Source of the DNA: Serratia nevei
GTDB taxonomy: Bacteria; Pseudomonadota; Gammaproteobacteria; Enterobacterales; Enterobacteriaceae
Length of the DNA: 64,000 bases
Assembly: GCF_037948395.1 (NCBI RefSeq)
Contig: NZ_CP149940.1
Span: 4,898,001-4,962,000, forward strand
Direction: 5' to 3'
Position numbers and translations under genes: made by a program. The notes beneath the pieces were generated by a model, which saw nothing but the letters and a program-made list of their open reading frames with translations, ran no database searches and was not told the origin of the DNA. Below are positions 23,753 to 47,111 of the stretch, in pieces (positions within the stretch are counted from its first letter, which is position 1; each line of letters opens with the position of its first letter).

Positions 23753-25129
23753 ATGAAAATAATTATTCTTGGTGCCGGTCAGGTTGGCGGGACGCTGGCG
23801 GAAAACCTGGTGGGTGAAAACAACGATATCACCGTCGTCGATACCGATTCCGGTCGTCTGCGTCAGCTGCAGGATAAATTCGATCTGCGCGTGGTTCAGG
23901 GGCACGGCTCTCACCCTCGAGTGCTGCGCGAAGCCGGCGCGGAAGACGCCGACATGCTGGTCGCCGTCACCAACTCCGACGAAACCAACATGATCGCCTG
24001 CCAGATCGCCTATTCTCTGTTTAATACCCCCAACCGTATCGCCCGTATCCGCGCGCCGGAATATATCCGCGAGTCGGAGAAACTGTTCCTGCCGGAAGCG
24101 GTGCCGATCGACCATCTGATCTCACCGGAACAGTTGGTCATAGACTATATCTACAAGCTGATTGAGTACCCCGGCGCGTTGCAGGTGGTCAATTTCGCCG
24201 AAGGCAAGGTCAGCATCGCCGCGGTTAAAGCCTATTACGGTGGCCCGCTGGTCGGCAATGCGCTCTCTTCGATGCGCGAACACATGCCACATATCGACAC
24301 CCGCGTCGCCGCAATTTTCCGCCAGGACAGACCGATCAGGCCGCAAGGCTCGACCATTATCGAAGCCGGTGATGAAGTGTTCTTCGTCGCCGCATCACAA
24401 CATATCCGCGCGGTGATGAGCGAACTGCAGCGGCTGGAAAAACCGTATAAGCGCATCATGATCGTCGGTGGCGGCAACGTCGGCGCCGGCCTGGCCGCCA
24501 AGCTGGAAAAAGACTACAACGTCAAACTGATCGAGCGAAACCAGCAACGCGCCGCCGAACTGGCCGAGCAGCTGCACGATACCATCGTGTTCTACGGCGA
24601 TGCCTCCGACCAGGAGCTGCTGGCCGAAGAGCACGTCGAACAGGTGGATGTCTTCATCGCTATCACCAACGACGATGAGGCCAACATCATGTCCGCCATG
24701 CTGGCCAAGCGCATGGGCGCCAAGAAGGTAATGGTATTGATCCAGCGCCGCGCCTATGTCGATCTGGTGCAAGGCAGCGTGATCGATATTGCCATTTCCC
24801 CCCAACAGGCGACCATCTCCGCCCTGTTGGGGCACGTGCGCAAAGCGGATATCGTCAGCGTTTCGTCGCTGCGCCGCGGCGTGGCAGAAGCGATCGAAGC
24901 GATTGCCCACGGCGATGAAAGCACGTCCAAAGTGGTCGGCCGCATCGTCGAAGACATCAAGCTGCCACCGGGTACCACCATCGGTGCGATCGTGCGTGGC
25001 GACGACGTGATCATCGCCAACGGCAATAGCAAAATCGAACAGGGCGATCACGTCATCATGTTTATTACCGACAAGAAATTCGTGCCGGACGTTGAACGCT
25101 TGTTCCAACCGAGCCCGTTCTTCTTGTAG
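23753..25129 (+). CDS. trkA: Trk potassium system NAD-binding regulator
   Basis: Peripheral cytoplasmic subunit that gates the TrkH/TrkG potassium channels. The 458-residue protein is a tandem duplication of RCK units: each has a Rossmann NAD-binding motif ([15 protein letters not shown] at residue 4 and [16 protein letters not shown] near 237) followed by a TrkA-C domain. It is full length for the family. It follows rsmB after 55 bases and precedes mscL, tying two osmotic-response genes together as in E. coli. Confidence 0.97.
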   Translation: MKIIILGAGQVGGTLAENLVGENNDITVVDTDSGRLRQLQDKFDLRVVQGHGSHPRVLREAGAEDADMLVAVTNSDETNMIACQIAYSLFNTPNRIARIRAPEYIRESEKLFLPEAVPIDHLISPEQLVIDYIYKLIEYPGALQVVNFAEGKVSIAAVKAYYGGPLVGNALSSMREHMPHIDTRVAAIFRQDRPIRPQGSTIIEAGDEVFFVAASQHIRAVMSELQRLEKPYKRIMIVGGGNVGAGLAAKLEKDYNVKLIERNQQRAAELAEQLHDTIVFYGDASDQELLAEEHVEQVDVFIAITNDDEANIMSAMLAKRMGAKKVMVLIQRRAYVDLVQGSVIDIAISPQQATISALLGHVRKADIVSVSSLRRGVAEAIEAIAHGDESTSKVVGRIVEDIKLPPGTTIGAIVRGDDVIIANGNSKIEQGDHVIMFITDKKFVPDVERLFQPSPFFL

Positions 25130-25265
25130 AACGAATTTATTAGGCGATGGTCTATAATCGCGTAGTTGTTCTCTGCCTTGGGGGAGATAAAACTTCTCTC
25201 CTTTTGTGGCAAAGGGAAATTGCTTTGTTAAACTTGAGTTATTAATTCTGCAAGGGGTGCGTTCT

Positions 25266-25682
25266 ATGAGTATGTTGAAAGAGTTTCGCGAATTTGCCAT
25301 GCGTGGCAACGTGGTCGATTTGGCCGTCGGTGTGATTATCGGTGCTGCATTCGGCAAGATTGTTTCGTCCTTCGTGGCCGATATCATCATGCCACCTCTG
25401 GGGCTACTGATCGGCGGCGTCGACTTTAAACAGTTCCATCTGGTTTTACGTGAAGCTCAGGGCGCCGTCCCGGCGGTGGTAATGAACTACGGTTCATTCA
25501 TTCAAACCGTATTCGACTTCGTGATTGTCGCCTTCGCCATCTTCCTGGCGATTAAATTGATGAACAAAATGCGCCGCAAGCAGGAAGAAGCCCCGGCAGC
25601 GCCGCCAGCACCTACCGCAGAAGAGAAACTGCTGACGGAAATTCGTGACTTGCTGAGCCAGCAACAGCAGCCAAAACTGTAA
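25266..25682 (+). CDS. mscL: Large-conductance mechanosensitive channel
   Basis: Homopentameric inner-membrane channel that opens under membrane tension to release solutes on osmotic down-shock. I chose the ATG at 25266, preceded by AAGGGG, giving 137 residues, the E. coli length. The N-terminal helix [15 protein letters not shown] leads into TM1 with the gate residues [19 protein letters not shown]2 is near residues 75-98, followed by a C-terminal helical bundle. A TATAAT at 25153-25158 may be its -10. A strong bidirectional terminator follows. Confidence 0.97.
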   Translation: MSMLKEFREFAMRGNVVDLAVGVIIGAAFGKIVSSFVADIIMPPLGLLIGGVDFKQFHLVLREAQGAVPAVVMNYGSFIQTVFDFVIVAFAIFLAIKLMNKMRRKQEEAPAAPPAPTAEEKLLTEIRDLLSQQQQPKL

Positions 25683-25704
25683 AACAGCGTTTGGTTATGC
25701 CAAT

Positions 25705-25733
25705 AAAAAGCCACCTGATGAAGGTGGCTTTTT
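25705..25733. terminator. Bidirectional terminator between mscL and arfA
   Basis: A 12-bp stem (25705-25716 with 25722-25733, 5-nt loop) has A and T tracts on its two sides, so it can terminate mscL on the plus strand and arfA read-through on the minus strand. Confidence 0.9.
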
Positions 25734-25739
25734 TAATGC

Positions 25740-25946
25740 TTAAAACCAGAAGGCCAGTGGTAAATTATCGCTTGATAGTTTACCACTGGCCTCCCAGTTA
25801 CCGCCTTTGTTGTGTTTTTCTTTACGCCGGTAGCTACCTTTGCCTTTCACATTCTTTTCTACTCGTTGACGGAATAGCGGATCATGCAGCAGCGCCTCAA
25901 TGGCGTTATCTTGAATCTGACCTTTAGTGTGACGATATTTCGTCAT
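25740..25946 (-). CDS. arfA: Alternative ribosome-rescue factor A
   Basis: ArfA rescues ribosomes stalled on nonstop mRNA by recruiting RF2 when trans-translation is overwhelmed. The 68-codon frame starts [15 protein letters not shown] and has the basic segment [13 protein letters not shown] that enters the empty mRNA channel. As in E. coli, the last 15 or so codons carry a perfect 14-bp hairpin (25751-25764 with 25779-25792). In E. coli such a stem is cut by RNase III to give a nonstop arfA mRNA, so the full peptide is tagged by tmRNA and active truncated ArfA appears only when tmRNA fails. The same control is inferred here. Order mscL-arfA-zntR is conserved. Confidence 0.93.
   Translation of the reverse strand: MTKYRHTKGQIQDNAIEALLHDPLFRQRVEKNVKGKGSYRRKEKHNKGGNWEASGKLSSDNLPLAFWF
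25751..25792 (-). promoter_or_regulatory. Hairpin inside the arfA coding 3' end
   Basis: AGGCCAGTGGTAAA and its exact complement are separated by 14 bases, all within the arfA reading frame upstream of its stop. There is no immediate U tract, so RNase III cleavage is likelier than intrinsic termination. This is the element that makes E. coli arfA mRNA nonstop. Confidence 0.85.
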
Positions 25947-26021
25947 GATAATGCTCCTGTAAAAGATGGGGTAATAAAACGAGGCGATAATACTGCCGGC
26001 GGTATAAAAATTAAAGTGCCG

Positions 26022-26453
26022 TCAGCAACCTTTTTTGCCTTTTTCATCGCTGGCGCCCTGTTCCAAAGCTTCCAGAATAGAGCAATAATTGCTGGTATGG
26101 GCTGTACCGCAGCAGGCATCACTCAGCCGCTTCAGCGATTCGCGCATACGAGTCAGCTCCGCCAACGTGCTTTCCACTTCGCTCAGGCGCGCATCGACGA
26201 TCGACTTCGACTCTTGGCAGGTATGATGCTCAGGATCGACGCGGATCGACAGCAGCTCGGCGATCGTTTCCAGAGTAAACCCCAGCTGCTTAGCATAGCG
26301 AATGAAACGCAGCCGCTGCAGGTCCTGTTCGGTATACAACCGATAGCCGCCTTCGGTGCGGACATTGTGATCCATCATGCCCTGCTTTTCATAGTAACGC
26401 ACGGTATCCGGCGTCACTTCGGCAAGCTTGGCCAACTGACCTATCTTGAACAT
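26022..26453 (-). CDS. zntR: Zinc-responsive MerR-family regulator ZntR
   Basis: Activates the zinc exporter gene zntA by DNA distortion when zinc is bound. The 143-residue protein has an N-terminal MerR winged helix (FKIGQLAKLAEVTPDTVRYYEKQG), a dimerisation helix, and the zinc-site residues C79, C114, C115, H119 and C124, all at E. coli positions, plus a terminal C143. The start overlaps the yhdN stop in TAATG, so the two are translationally coupled. zntA itself is not in the window. Confidence 0.95.
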   Translation of the reverse strand: MFKIGQLAKLAEVTPDTVRYYEKQGMMDHNVRTEGGYRLYTEQDLQRLRFIRYAKQLGFTLETIAELLSIRVDPEHHTCQESKSIVDARLSEVESTLAELTRMRESLKRLSDACCGTAHTSNYCSILEALEQGASDEKGKKGC

Positions 26454-26827
26454 TACTTCTCCTCCCGGGTGAATTTGCCATCCAATGCACGCTGATATTC
26501 GCCATGCAAGAAATCCGTACTCATCCCAGCCTGACGTAATCGATGCTCTAGCAGCGCCATGCGTTTACTGAGTTCGACATAGTCCGGATGCTCACTGCTA
26601 ATCCCTTGCAGCAAGCGAGCAACGGTCAACGCCTCTTTGCGATCTTCCAACTCCGGTGGCAGGTAACCGGCATTTTTCAGCAGACGGTAACCGGCGCGTA
26701 GCTCAGCCGGTACCGCGCTGTCATCTTCCAGCGTCAACGGTTGGCCCTGGCCGGGCAGATTGACGAACTCGCCTTTATCCTGGGCATCAAGGATATGACG
26801 TTCCGCCCATTGATCGAGCAACCCCAT
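26453..26827 (-). CDS. yhdN: YhdN, DnaJ-homologue DUF1992 protein
   Basis: A 124-residue protein of the DUF1992 family, function unknown. It begins MGLLDQWAERHILDAQ and contains the family stretch GEFVNLPGQGQPL followed by AELRAGYRLLKNAGYLPPELE. I used the ATG at 26827 because the in-frame sequence upstream is not conserved. It lies upstream of and overlaps zntR, as in E. coli. Confidence 0.88.
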   Translation of the reverse strand: MGLLDQWAERHILDAQDKGEFVNLPGQGQPLTLEDDSAVPAELRAGYRLLKNAGYLPPELEDRKEALTVARLLQGISSEHPDYVELSKRMALLEHRLRQAGMSTDFLHGEYQRALDGKFTREEK

Positions 26828-26934
26828 GACAGACAGCCTCGGTAAGCCTAATGATGAAGCCTTAGCATAGCGGATAGGGGCGGGGATCTTAAGCGCAGCG
26901 GGAGAATTACGCACATTTGGCTGGGTTTGGACGT

Positions 26935-26962
26935 AAAAAAACCGGGCAAGCCCGGTTTTTTT
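26935..26962 (-). terminator. Terminator of the alpha operon after rplQ
   Basis: CCGGGC/GCCCGG with a 2-nt spacer is flanked by seven A on one side and seven T on the other, so on the minus strand it ends in a T7 run. It lies 14 bases after the rplQ stop and marks the end of the S10-spc-alpha gene block. Confidence 0.92.
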
Positions 26963-26975
26963 ACGCGTCTACAGA

Positions 26976-27389
<414 letters not shown>

Positions 27390-27405
27390 TTAACCTGTGA
27401 TCCGG

Positions 27406-28395
27406 TTACTCGTCAGCAATGCTTGCCGGCGGCCAGTTTTCCAGGCGCATGCCCAGAGACAGACCACGTGAGGCCAGCACGTCTTTAATCTCGGTAAGAG
27501 ATTTTTTACCCAGGTTTGGCGTTTTCAGCAACTCAACCTCGGTACGCTGTACCAGATCACCGATGTAGTGGATAGCTTCTGCCTTGAGGCAGTTAGCAGA
27601 GCGGACAGTCAATTCCAGATCGTCAACAGGGCGCAGCAAGATCGGATCGAACTCTGGTTTCTCTTCTTTAACTTCCGGCTGACGTACATCACGCAGGTCA
27701 ACGAAAGCTTCAAGTTGTTCAGCCAGAATGGTGGCCGCACGGCGGATCGCCTCTTCAGGATCGATCGTGCCATTGGTCTCCATCTCGATGACCAGCTTAT
27801 CCAAGTCAGTACGCTGTTCTACACGCGCAGCTTCAACATTGTAGGCGATACGCTCTACAGGGCTGTAGCAGGCGTCAACCAACAGACGACCGATTGGGCG
27901 CTCATCTTCTTCCGAATGAATTCGGGCAGAAGCCGGCACATAACCGCGACCGCGCTGAACTTTGATACGCATGCTGATAGCCGCGTTCTCATCAGTCAGG
28001 TGGCAAATCACGTGCTGAGGCTTGACGATTTCGACATCACCATCATGGGTGATGTCGGCAGCGGTCACAGGGCCAATGCCAGATTTATTCAGGGTAAGAA
28101 TAACTTCGTCTTTGCCTTGAACTCTCACCGCCAGCCCTTTCAGGTTGAGCAGGATCTCCAGGATATCTTCCTGTACGCCTTCTTTGGTGCTGTACTCATG
28201 CAGTACACCATCAATCTCAACCTCGGTCACCGCGCAACCCGGCATAGATGAAAGCAGAATACGGCGCAGTGCGTTGCCAAGAGTATGGCCAAAGCCACGC
28301 TCTAAAGGCTCAAGGGTCACCTTGGCGTGCGTCGAACTGACTTGCTCGATATCTACCAGGCGCGGTTTTAGAAACTCTGTCACAGAACCCTGCAT
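27406..28395 (-). CDS. rpoA: RNA polymerase alpha subunit
   Basis: Alpha nucleates RNA polymerase assembly through its N-terminal domain and contacts UP elements and activators through its C-terminal domain. The 329-residue protein is the exact E. coli length. The NTD shows [24 protein letters not shown]. The CTD shows [19 protein letters not shown], whose first Arg is the DNA-contact residue, then [20 protein letters not shown]. Fourth gene of the alpha operon, 25 bases after rpsD. Confidence 0.98.
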
Positions 28396-28420
28396 TGTGT
28401 CCTCTCTTTGGTACTAAGCT

Positions 28421-29059
<639 letters not shown>

Positions 29060-29071
29060 CTAAAAGCTGCG

Positions 29072-29464
<393 letters not shown>

Positions 29465-29477
29465 TCAATAACCCCGA

Positions 29478-29834
29478 TTATTTCTTGATCGGCTTGCGCG
29501 GACCCTTACGGGTACGAGCGTTGGTCTTGGTGCGCTGACCGCGTACCGGCAGACCACGACGATGACGCAAACCACGATAGCAACCAAGGTCCATAAGACG
29601 CTTGATGCTCAGGGTAATTTCACGACGCAAATCACCCTCAACGGTGTATTTGGCAACTGCATCACGAAGCTTTTCGATTTGCTCTTCAGACAGCTCACTG
29701 ATCTTAACATTTTCAGCAATACCCGTGGATGCACAGATAGCCTGTGAACGGGTTTTACCGATACCGAAGATCGACGTTAAGGCGATAACGGTATGTTTAT
29801 GATCAGGAATGTTAATGCCTGCTATACGGGCCAC
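29478..29834 (-). CDS. rpsM: 30S ribosomal protein S13
   Basis: uS13, a head protein of the small subunit forming intersubunit bridges. The 118-residue frame begins with GTG at 29834 ([19 protein letters not shown]), as in E. coli, with AGGAG upstream. The C-terminal basic tail [20 protein letters not shown] contacts P-site tRNA. First gene of the alpha operon; its start lies inside the S4-responsive leader pseudoknot. Confidence 0.97.
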   Translation of the reverse strand: MARIAGINIPDHKHTVIALTSIFGIGKTRSQAICASTGIAENVKISELSEEQIEKLRDAVAKYTVEGDLRREITLSIKRLMDLGCYRGLRHRRGLPVRGQRTKTNARTRKGPRKPIKK

Positions 29835-29947
29835 TATGCACTCCTACTATTTTATACAGCAACACCATTCTGAAAAGCCCGTTTTCAGGATACTCAAATA
29901 ATGTTGCAGTGCGACATACAAAAGATTGGCTGGCTAATCTAGCCAGC
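29835..29947 (-). promoter_or_regulatory. Alpha-operon leader with S4 autoregulatory pseudoknot
   Basis: The stretch upstream of the rpsM GTG contains the conserved segments TTGTATGTCGCACTGC, GTATCCTGAAAACGGGC and TAGTAGGAGTGCATAGTG of the E. coli alpha leader, which folds into a nested pseudoknot bound by S4. An 8-bp inverted repeat with a 3-nt loop (29929-29947) at its upstream end may terminate part of the spc transcript. Confidence 0.8.
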
Positions 29948-29982
29948 TCAACCCAACTTTGCAAGAAAAATATGCGAGATAA

Positions 29983-30132
<150 letters not shown>

Positions 30133-31464
30133 CTAGCGGTTATAGCCTTTCAGATTTGCTTTCTTCAATGCAGACTCGTACTGACTTGACATCATCAGAG
30201 TTTGCACTTGAGCCATAAAGTCCATGATGACGACAACCACGATCAGTAGCGAGGTACCACCAAAGTAGAATGGTACTTTCATTGCATCACGCATGAACTC
30301 CGGGATCAGGCAGATGAAAGTAATGTACATCGCGCCCACCAGGGTTAAACGCGTCATTACTTTATCGATATACTTCGCCGTTTGCTCTCCCGGACGAATT
30401 CCTGGTACGAAGGCACCGGACTTCTTCAGGTTATCTGCTGTCTCACGCGGGTTGAAGACCAACGCCGTGTAGAAGAAACAGAAGAAGATGATTGCAGACG
30501 CATAGAGTAACACATAAAGCGGTTGCCCTGGCTGCAAATACAGCGAAATCGTAGTCAGCCAGTTCCAACCGGTACCGCCCCCAAACCATGATGCAATCGT
30601 GGCCGGGAACAGAATAATGCTGGAAGCGAAAATCGCCGGGATAACACCCGCCATGTTCACTTTCAACGGTAAGTGTGTACTCTGTGCTGCATAAACACGA
30701 CGACCTTGTTGACGCTTCGCATAGTTAACGACGATACGACGTTGACCACGCTCGATGAAAACAACGAAGAAGGTTACTGCAAACACCAATACTGCAACCA
30801 ACAGCAGCAGGAGGAAGTGCAGGTCGCCTTGCCGCGCTTGCTCGATAGTATGGGCCACTGCCGGCGGGAGCCCCGCTACAATACCCGCGAAGATAATGAT
30901 CGAGATACCGTTGCCGATACCGCGCTCAGTAATCTGCTCACCCAGCCACATCAGGAACATTGTCCCGGTCACCAGGCTCACAACCGCAGTAAAGTAGAAT
31001 GCAAAGCCTGGGTTTAACACCAGGCCCTGCATACCAGGCATATTCGGCAGACCGGTAGCAATACCGATCGACTGGAATATGGCCAATACCAGCGTACCGT
31101 AACGGGTGTACTGGCTAATCTTGCGACGGCCAGCCTCCCCTTCTTTCTTGATTTCCGCCAACGCTGGATGAACCACCGTCAGCAGCTGGATAATGATCGA
31201 CGCCGAGATATACGGCATGATCCCCAGAGCAAAGATAGAAGCACGGCTGAGGGCACCACCAGAGAACATGTTAAACATTTCAATGATAGTGCCTCTCTGC
31301 TGCTCAAGCAATTTGGCAAGCACAGTGGCATCGATACCAGGAATCGGAATGAAAGAGCCGATACGGAAGACAATCAGCGCGCCGATTACAAACAAAAGTC
31401 TGCGCTTCAGCTCGCCGAGCCCGCCTTTAGCACTTTGAAAATCTAATCCTGGTTGCTTAGCCAT
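30133..31464 (-). CDS. secY: Sec translocase subunit SecY
   Basis: Central ten-helix channel of the SecYEG protein-translocation complex in the inner membrane. The 443-residue length equals E. coli SecY. Visible stretches are [18 protein letters not shown], the plug and TM2 region [22 protein letters not shown], the cytoplasmic loop [20 protein letters not shown], and the [20 protein letters not shown] loop that contacts SecA and the ribosome. It is embedded in the spc operon between rplO and rpmJ. Confidence 0.98.
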   Translation of the reverse strand: MAKQPGLDFQSAKGGLGELKRRLLFVIGALIVFRIGSFIPIPGIDATVLAKLLEQQRGTIIEMFNMFSGGALSRASIFALGIMPYISASIIIQLLTVVHPALAEIKKEGEAGRRKISQYTRYGTLVLAIFQSIGIATGLPNMPGMQGLVLNPGFAFYFTAVVSLVTGTMFLMWLGEQITERGIGNGISIIIFAGIVAGLPPAVAHTIEQARQGDLHFLLLLLVAVLVFAVTFFVVFIERGQRRIVVNYAKRQQGRRVYAAQSTHLPLKVNMAGVIPAIFASSIILFPATIASWFGGGTGWNWLTTISLYLQPGQPLYVLLYASAIIFFCFFYTALVFNPRETADNLKKSGAFVPGIRPGEQTAKYIDKVMTRLTLVGAMYITFICLIPEFMRDAMKVPFYFGGTSLLIVVVVIMDFMAQVQTLMMSSQYESALKKANLKGYNR

Positions 31465-31471
31465 CTGCTAC

Positions 31472-31906
31472 TTATTCCTCAATTTTACCGCCAGCAGCCT
31501 CGATAGCAGCACGAGCGCCTTTGGTGACACGCAGACCACGCAGGGTTACCGGACGAGCGACTTCGCCAGAAAGTACAACTTTCGCGAATTCGATCTGGAC
31601 ACCAACTACGTTAGCGGCTTTCAGCGCGTTCAGGTCGATAACATCGCCTTCAACCAGAGCCAGTTCAGACAGACGAACTTCTGCCGTGATCATCGCTTTG
31701 CGTGAAGTGAAGCCGAATTTCGGCAGACGACGGTACAGAGGCATCTGACCACCTTCGAAACCACGACGTACGCCACCGCCAGAACGAGACTTCTGACCTT
31801 TGTGACCACGGCCGCCGGTTTTACCCAGGCCAGAACCAATACCACGACCTACACGCTTAGGCGCATGCTTGGCACCTTCAGCCGGAGACAGAGTATTTAA
31901 ACGCAT
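31472..31906 (-). CDS. rplO: 50S ribosomal protein L15
   Basis: uL15, 144 residues, a late-assembly large-subunit protein. It begins [20 protein letters not shown], followed by the basic Gly-rich [20 protein letters not shown] extension that reaches into 23S rRNA. It ends [11 protein letters not shown]. The gene follows rpmD after three bases and precedes secY after seven. Confidence 0.97.
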   Translation of the reverse strand: MRLNTLSPAEGAKHAPKRVGRGIGSGLGKTGGRGHKGQKSRSGGGVRRGFEGGQMPLYRRLPKFGFTSRKAMITAEVRLSELALVEGDVIDLNALKAANVVGVQIEFAKVVLSGEVARPVTLRGLRVTKGARAAIEAAGGKIEE

Positions 31907-31909
31907 CTG

Positions 31910-32089
31910 TTACTCCTCAACTTTAACCATGTAGGAAACCAGGTTGACCATACCGCGAACAGCAGGAGTATCCTCGCGCTCTACGGTGTGACCAATACGA
32001 CGCAGACCCAGACCGAGCAGAGTAGCTTTATGCTTCGGCAGACGGCCAATTGAGCTGCGAGTTTGTGTAACTTTAATAGTCTTAGCCAT
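31910..32089 (-). CDS. rpmD: 50S ribosomal protein L30
   Basis: uL30, 59 residues, starting [21 protein letters not shown] used the ATG at 32089, which gives the E. coli length, rather than the ATG six bases upstream. It lies six bases after rpsE in the spc operon. Confidence 0.96.
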   Translation of the reverse strand: MAKTIKVTQTRSSIGRLPKHKATLLGLGLRRIGHTVEREDTPAVRGMVNLVSYMVKVEE

Positions 32090-32095
32090 GGTCAA

Positions 32096-32973
<878 letters not shown>

Positions 32974-33507
32974 TTACTTCTTCTTAGCCTCTTTGGTACG
33001 CACGACTTCGTCGGCGTAACGAACACCTTTACCTTTGTAAGGCTCAGGACGACGGTAAGCGCGCAGATCTGCTGCTACCTGGCCAATAACCTGCTTATCA
33101 GCGCCTTTCAGCACGATTTCAGTTTGGCTTGGGCATTCAGCAGTGATACCTGCCGGCAGCTGGTGATCGATAGGGTGAGAGAAGCCCAGGGCCAAATTCA
33201 CCACGTTGCCTTTAACGGCAGCACGATAACCAACACCTACCAGTTGAAGCTTTTTGGTGAAGCCTTCGGTAACACCAACAACCATTGCGTTCAGCAGAGC
33301 GCGCGTGGTACCCGCTTGAGCCCATGCGTTAGCAAAACCTTCGCGCGGAGCGAAAGTCAGTGCGTTAGCTTCTTGCTTCACTTCAACGGCGTCGTGGATA
33401 GTACGAGTCAACTCGCCGTTTTTACCCTTAATCGAAATAACCTGACCGTTGAGTTTTACCTCTACGCCGGCAGGAATGACGACGGGTGCTTTTGCAACAC
33501 GAGACAT
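32974..33507 (-). CDS. rplF: 50S ribosomal protein L6
   Basis: uL6, 177 residues with two similar beta-alpha domains, near the factor-binding site. It begins [19 protein letters not shown]; the second domain ends in [16 protein letters not shown], the family signature. It lies 14 bases after rpsH and nine before rplR. Confidence 0.97.
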   Translation of the reverse strand: MSRVAKAPVVIPAGVEVKLNGQVISIKGKNGELTRTIHDAVEVKQEANALTFAPREGFANAWAQAGTTRALLNAMVVGVTEGFTKKLQLVGVGYRAAVKGNVVNLALGFSHPIDHQLPAGITAECPSQTEIVLKGADKQVIGQVAADLRAYRRPEPYKGKGVRYADEVVRTKEAKKK

Positions 33508-33521
33508 TCTTTCCTCCCGAA

Positions 33522-33920
<399 letters not shown>

Positions 33921-33944
33921 TTACTCCCGTGATTCAATTGGTAA

Positions 33945-35525
<1,581 letters not shown>

Positions 35526-35599
35526 CTAATGTCAACTACTACTTTAAAGACCCAAGTAAAAATTAGGCCGTTGAAAAGCCCCATAACCGAGGGCGCAGC

Positions 35600-35628
35600 A
35601 TTATAACACCGCTTACTTGGTATGGGTA
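35600..35628 (-). promoter_or_regulatory. spc operon promoter
   Basis: The minus strand carries a perfect TATAAT (35605-35600) inside GGTGTTATAATGC; the -35 region, 17 bases upstream, is weak (TACCCA). The surrounding sequence resembles the E. coli spc promoter, which also has a poor -35 and a G-rich spacer. It lies 87 bases upstream of rplN and overlaps the tail of the terminator region. Confidence 0.75.
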
Positions 35629-35629
35629 G

Positions 35630-35664
35630 AAAAAATAAACGGCTCATTTTCTGAGCCGTTTATT
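35630..35664 (-). terminator. Terminator between S10 and spc operons
   Basis: A perfect 13-bp stem (35634-35646 with 35652-35664, 5-nt loop) runs into a T-rich tail on the minus strand, 21 bases after the rpsQ stop. It separates the two r-protein operons. Confidence 0.9.
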
Positions 35665-35685
35665 AAGTGAGAGCCAGCTACTCTA

Positions 35686-37612
<1,927 letters not shown>

Positions 37613-37617
37613 CTACC

Positions 37618-37899
<282 letters not shown>

Positions 37900-37910
37900 T
37901 TATCCTCTAA

Positions 37911-40310
<2,400 letters not shown>

Positions 40311-40330
40311 TCAATCGCTCAATGACCTGA

Positions 40331-40821
<491 letters not shown>

Positions 40822-40826
40822 CGCGC

Positions 40827-40854
40827 ATTATACGCAAAATGGCCCAGGAAGCAA
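40827..40854 (-). promoter_or_regulatory. S10 operon promoter
   Basis: The minus strand carries a perfect TATAAT (40832-40827), with TTGCTT (40854-40849) 16 bases upstream. The GC-rich GCGCGGGC discriminator follows, as in the E. coli S10 promoter, consistent with stringent control. Confidence 0.82.
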
Positions 40855-41021
40855 GCCGCAGTTGGAAATATGCTCAGGAAATCGTCATTTTTGCGCGTTC
40901 AGCGGCAGTCGCGAGATGAGGACGGCTAACAGGGTATGAATTATGCTTGGCGGGGAAGCTCCCCTGCCCCACCGTAAAAACGGTCGCCGGCAGGAGAGAC
41001 GATGACGAACGGAAGACAGGC

Positions 41022-41501
41022 TTACTCTTTGCGCTCTAGAACCTGGGCCTGGGCATAGTTTTGAATACCGAGGCGAGCGATCAGATCCAGCTCGGTTTCC
41101 AGCCAGTCGATATGCTCTTCTTCATCGGCCAGGATATCGATCATCAAATCGCGGCTGACGTAATCATGAATCGAGTCGGCATAGGCGATACCTTCACGCA
41201 GGTTTTTAGCGCCTGCCAGCTCCAGCGCCAGATCGGAACGCAGCATCTCTTCAATGTCTTCGCCGATGTTCAGCTTGCCGAGATCCTGCAGGTTAGGGAG
41301 CCCTTCCAGGAACAGGATACGCTCGATGTAGCGATCGGCATGCTTCATTTCGTCGATCGACTCGTGGTATTCCTTGTCGTTGAGGCGCATTAAGCCCCAA
41401 TTCTTGAACATGCGGGCGTGCAGGAAATATTGATTGATGGCAACCAGCTCGTTGCCGAGCAGCTTGTTGAGGTGAGCAATGATCTTTTTATCGCCTTTCA
41501 T
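41022..41501 (-). CDS. bfr: Bacterioferritin
   Basis: Heme-containing 24-mer iron-storage cage with ferroxidase activity. The 159-residue protein starts [16 protein letters not shown] at 41501, after GGAG; in-frame sequence upstream is not conserved. The four-helix bundle carries the diiron ligands in [10 protein letters not shown], the [15 protein letters not shown] stretch and [11 protein letters not shown]. The heme-ligating Met near residue 52 lies just before KHAD. bfd precedes it by 73 bases. E. coli has the gsp cluster between rpsJ and bfr; here it is absent. Confidence 0.96.
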   Translation of the reverse strand: MKGDKKIIAHLNKLLGNELVAINQYFLHARMFKNWGLMRLNDKEYHESIDEMKHADRYIERILFLEGLPNLQDLGKLNIGEDIEEMLRSDLALELAGAKNLREGIAYADSIHDYVSRDLMIDILADEEEHIDWLETELDLIARLGIQNYAQAQVLERKE

Positions 41502-41574
41502 AGGTAACTCCTCCTGGCCAGTTCTAAAAGTGTAGAACCTGTAAGCCAAGAGTCAAAAATAACCTTACCCTTTG

Positions 41575-41769
41575 TTAGGCAACTTCATGCATTGGGATGA
41601 TAGTTCCGCGTTCCTCCACCATAATCTGTCTTGCCTGACGAATGCACTTTCCACAATCGGTACCAATCGGCACAAGTTCACGCAGCTGCTTCATGGTATG
41701 GGGATTGTGCTGACGCACCGCATTACGGATCGCTTTGTCAGTCACCGCATTACACAGACATACATACAT
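41575..41769 (-). CDS. bfd: Bacterioferritin-associated ferredoxin
   Basis: A 64-residue [2Fe-2S] protein that docks on bacterioferritin and passes electrons in to release stored iron. The four cluster ligands are C4 and C6 ([11 protein letters not shown]) and C39 and C42 ([10 protein letters not shown]). The ATG at 41769 gives the family length. It is upstream of bfr and probably co-transcribed. Fur or iron control is expected from the family, but I did not identify a clear Fur box in the AT-rich upstream region. Confidence 0.95.
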   Translation of the reverse strand: MYVCLCNAVTDKAIRNAVRQHNPHTMKQLRELVPIGTDCGKCIRQARQIMVEERGTIIPMHEVA

Positions 41770-41850
41770 AGAGAGACTCACTTCTTAACCAATGCATTGA
41801 GTCTAAATAGGAATGGTTTTTATTTCAATTAAGATTTGAACAAATTGCAT

Positions 41851-41880
41851 AAAAAAAGGGCACCGAAGTGCCCTTTTTGT
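41851..41880. terminator. Terminator after tufA
   Basis: GGGCAC with a UUCG-type loop and GTGCCC (41858-41873) is flanked by seven A on one side and five T on the other. On the minus strand it ends in a T7 run, 27 bases past the tufA stop, and closes the str operon; on the plus strand it also has a short U tract. Confidence 0.92.
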
Positions 41881-41899
41881 GTCGAAAAATTATTCGCGA

Positions 41900-43141
<1,242 letters not shown>

Positions 43142-43154
43142 TTAACCCTGCGGC

Positions 43155-45278
<2,124 letters not shown>

Positions 45279-45362
45279 CTATTCCTAGGGCGTTCAAGTT
45301 CAGTTAACCCAAGCGGGCCGATTTGACGCGCCCGCTTGGTTAGCATGACTACAGCCGGGTGA

Positions 45363-46370
<1,008 letters not shown>

Positions 46371-46396
46371 CTATTGGCAAAGTACGAGGACGCAGA

Positions 46397-46425
46397 ATTT
46401 TAGGGCTGACCAGTATGGGTGTCAA
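46397..46425 (-). promoter_or_regulatory. str operon promoter
   Basis: The minus strand carries a perfect TTGACA (46425-46420), a 17-base spacer and TAAAAT (46402-46397). This matches the E. coli str promoter closely and lies about 93 bases before the rpsL start. Confidence 0.9.
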
Positions 46426-46447
46426 GAAATATACAACATCACTCTCA

Positions 46448-46735
46448 TCACCAGGCCATTTGGCTGCGGTGTTGTTCGGTTAATTCAACGAAGTGATTAT
46501 AGCCGACGACAGTGATTTTGTGCGAGAAATGACCAACCAATCCCCGGGCTTCCAGGTCGTCCTGCAGCGCGTAAAGGGATATGGGGGCGGCGAGCAGCAA
46601 TTCAAGATGGGCGCTGCCGGCAAGGCCGGCAAGCACGCCGTCCTGCAGCAGCAGCAGCGCGTCGCCCTCTGCCGTCAGGCGCAGCAGCGCAGGTAAGTCA
46701 CATTGGTTTGGCGAATGGCTCAGGGTATACAGCAT
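46448..46735 (-). CDS. tusB: Sulfur-relay protein TusB
   Basis: Subunit of the TusBCD hexamer that passes persulfide sulfur from TusA to TusE for 2-thiouridine synthesis at tRNA position 34. The start at 46735 (MLYTLSHSPNQCDLPALL) gives 95 residues, the family length, ending VELTEQHRSQMAW. It lies nine bases after tusC. Confidence 0.95.
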   Translation of the reverse strand: MLYTLSHSPNQCDLPALLRLTAEGDALLLLQDGVLAGLAGSAHLELLLAAPISLYALQDDLEARGLVGHFSHKITVVGYNHFVELTEQHRSQMAW

Positions 46736-46744
46736 CAAAGGATC

Positions 46745-47104
46745 CTAAAACGTCATCACGGCGTCGTAGCCGGCCAGTTCGCGGCGCAGTTCGTCCGGCG
46801 CCAACACCTCGGCGTCCAGCACCCAATCGGTCACCTGGCTCAGCCCACGCTCCTGCAGCGAAGCCTGGCACAGATAGCAGCGCTCCACGTCATACAGCGG
46901 CAGCACGCCGAAGGTGGCAATGTAATTGCGCGCCAAAATCTTTTCCGGTTGCTGGCCCGGCAACAGCTGCAATACGCCATCGCCGACAAAAAACACCCCC
47001 AAGTCTTCGCTGAGCGCCGACGTGGCGAGCAGCGCATCCAGCCCTTCCCTGCCGCCGGCGCCGCCGTGCGGCCCGTGGGTGAAAACAAAAGCGACTCGTT
47101 TCAT
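46745..47104 (-). CDS. tusC: Sulfur-relay protein TusC
   Basis: DsrF-like subunit of TusBCD. The 119-residue protein starts [20 protein letters not shown] and contains [19 protein letters not shown], close to E. coli TusC. An ATG one codon upstream (47107) is an alternative start. It lies seven bases after tusD. Confidence 0.95.
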   Translation of the reverse strand: MKRVAFVFTHGPHGGAGGREGLDALLATSALSEDLGVFFVGDGVLQLLPGQQPEKILARNYIATFGVLPLYDVERCYLCQASLQERGLSQVTDWVLDAEVLAPDELRRELAGYDAVMTF

Positions 47105-47111
47105 CATATCC

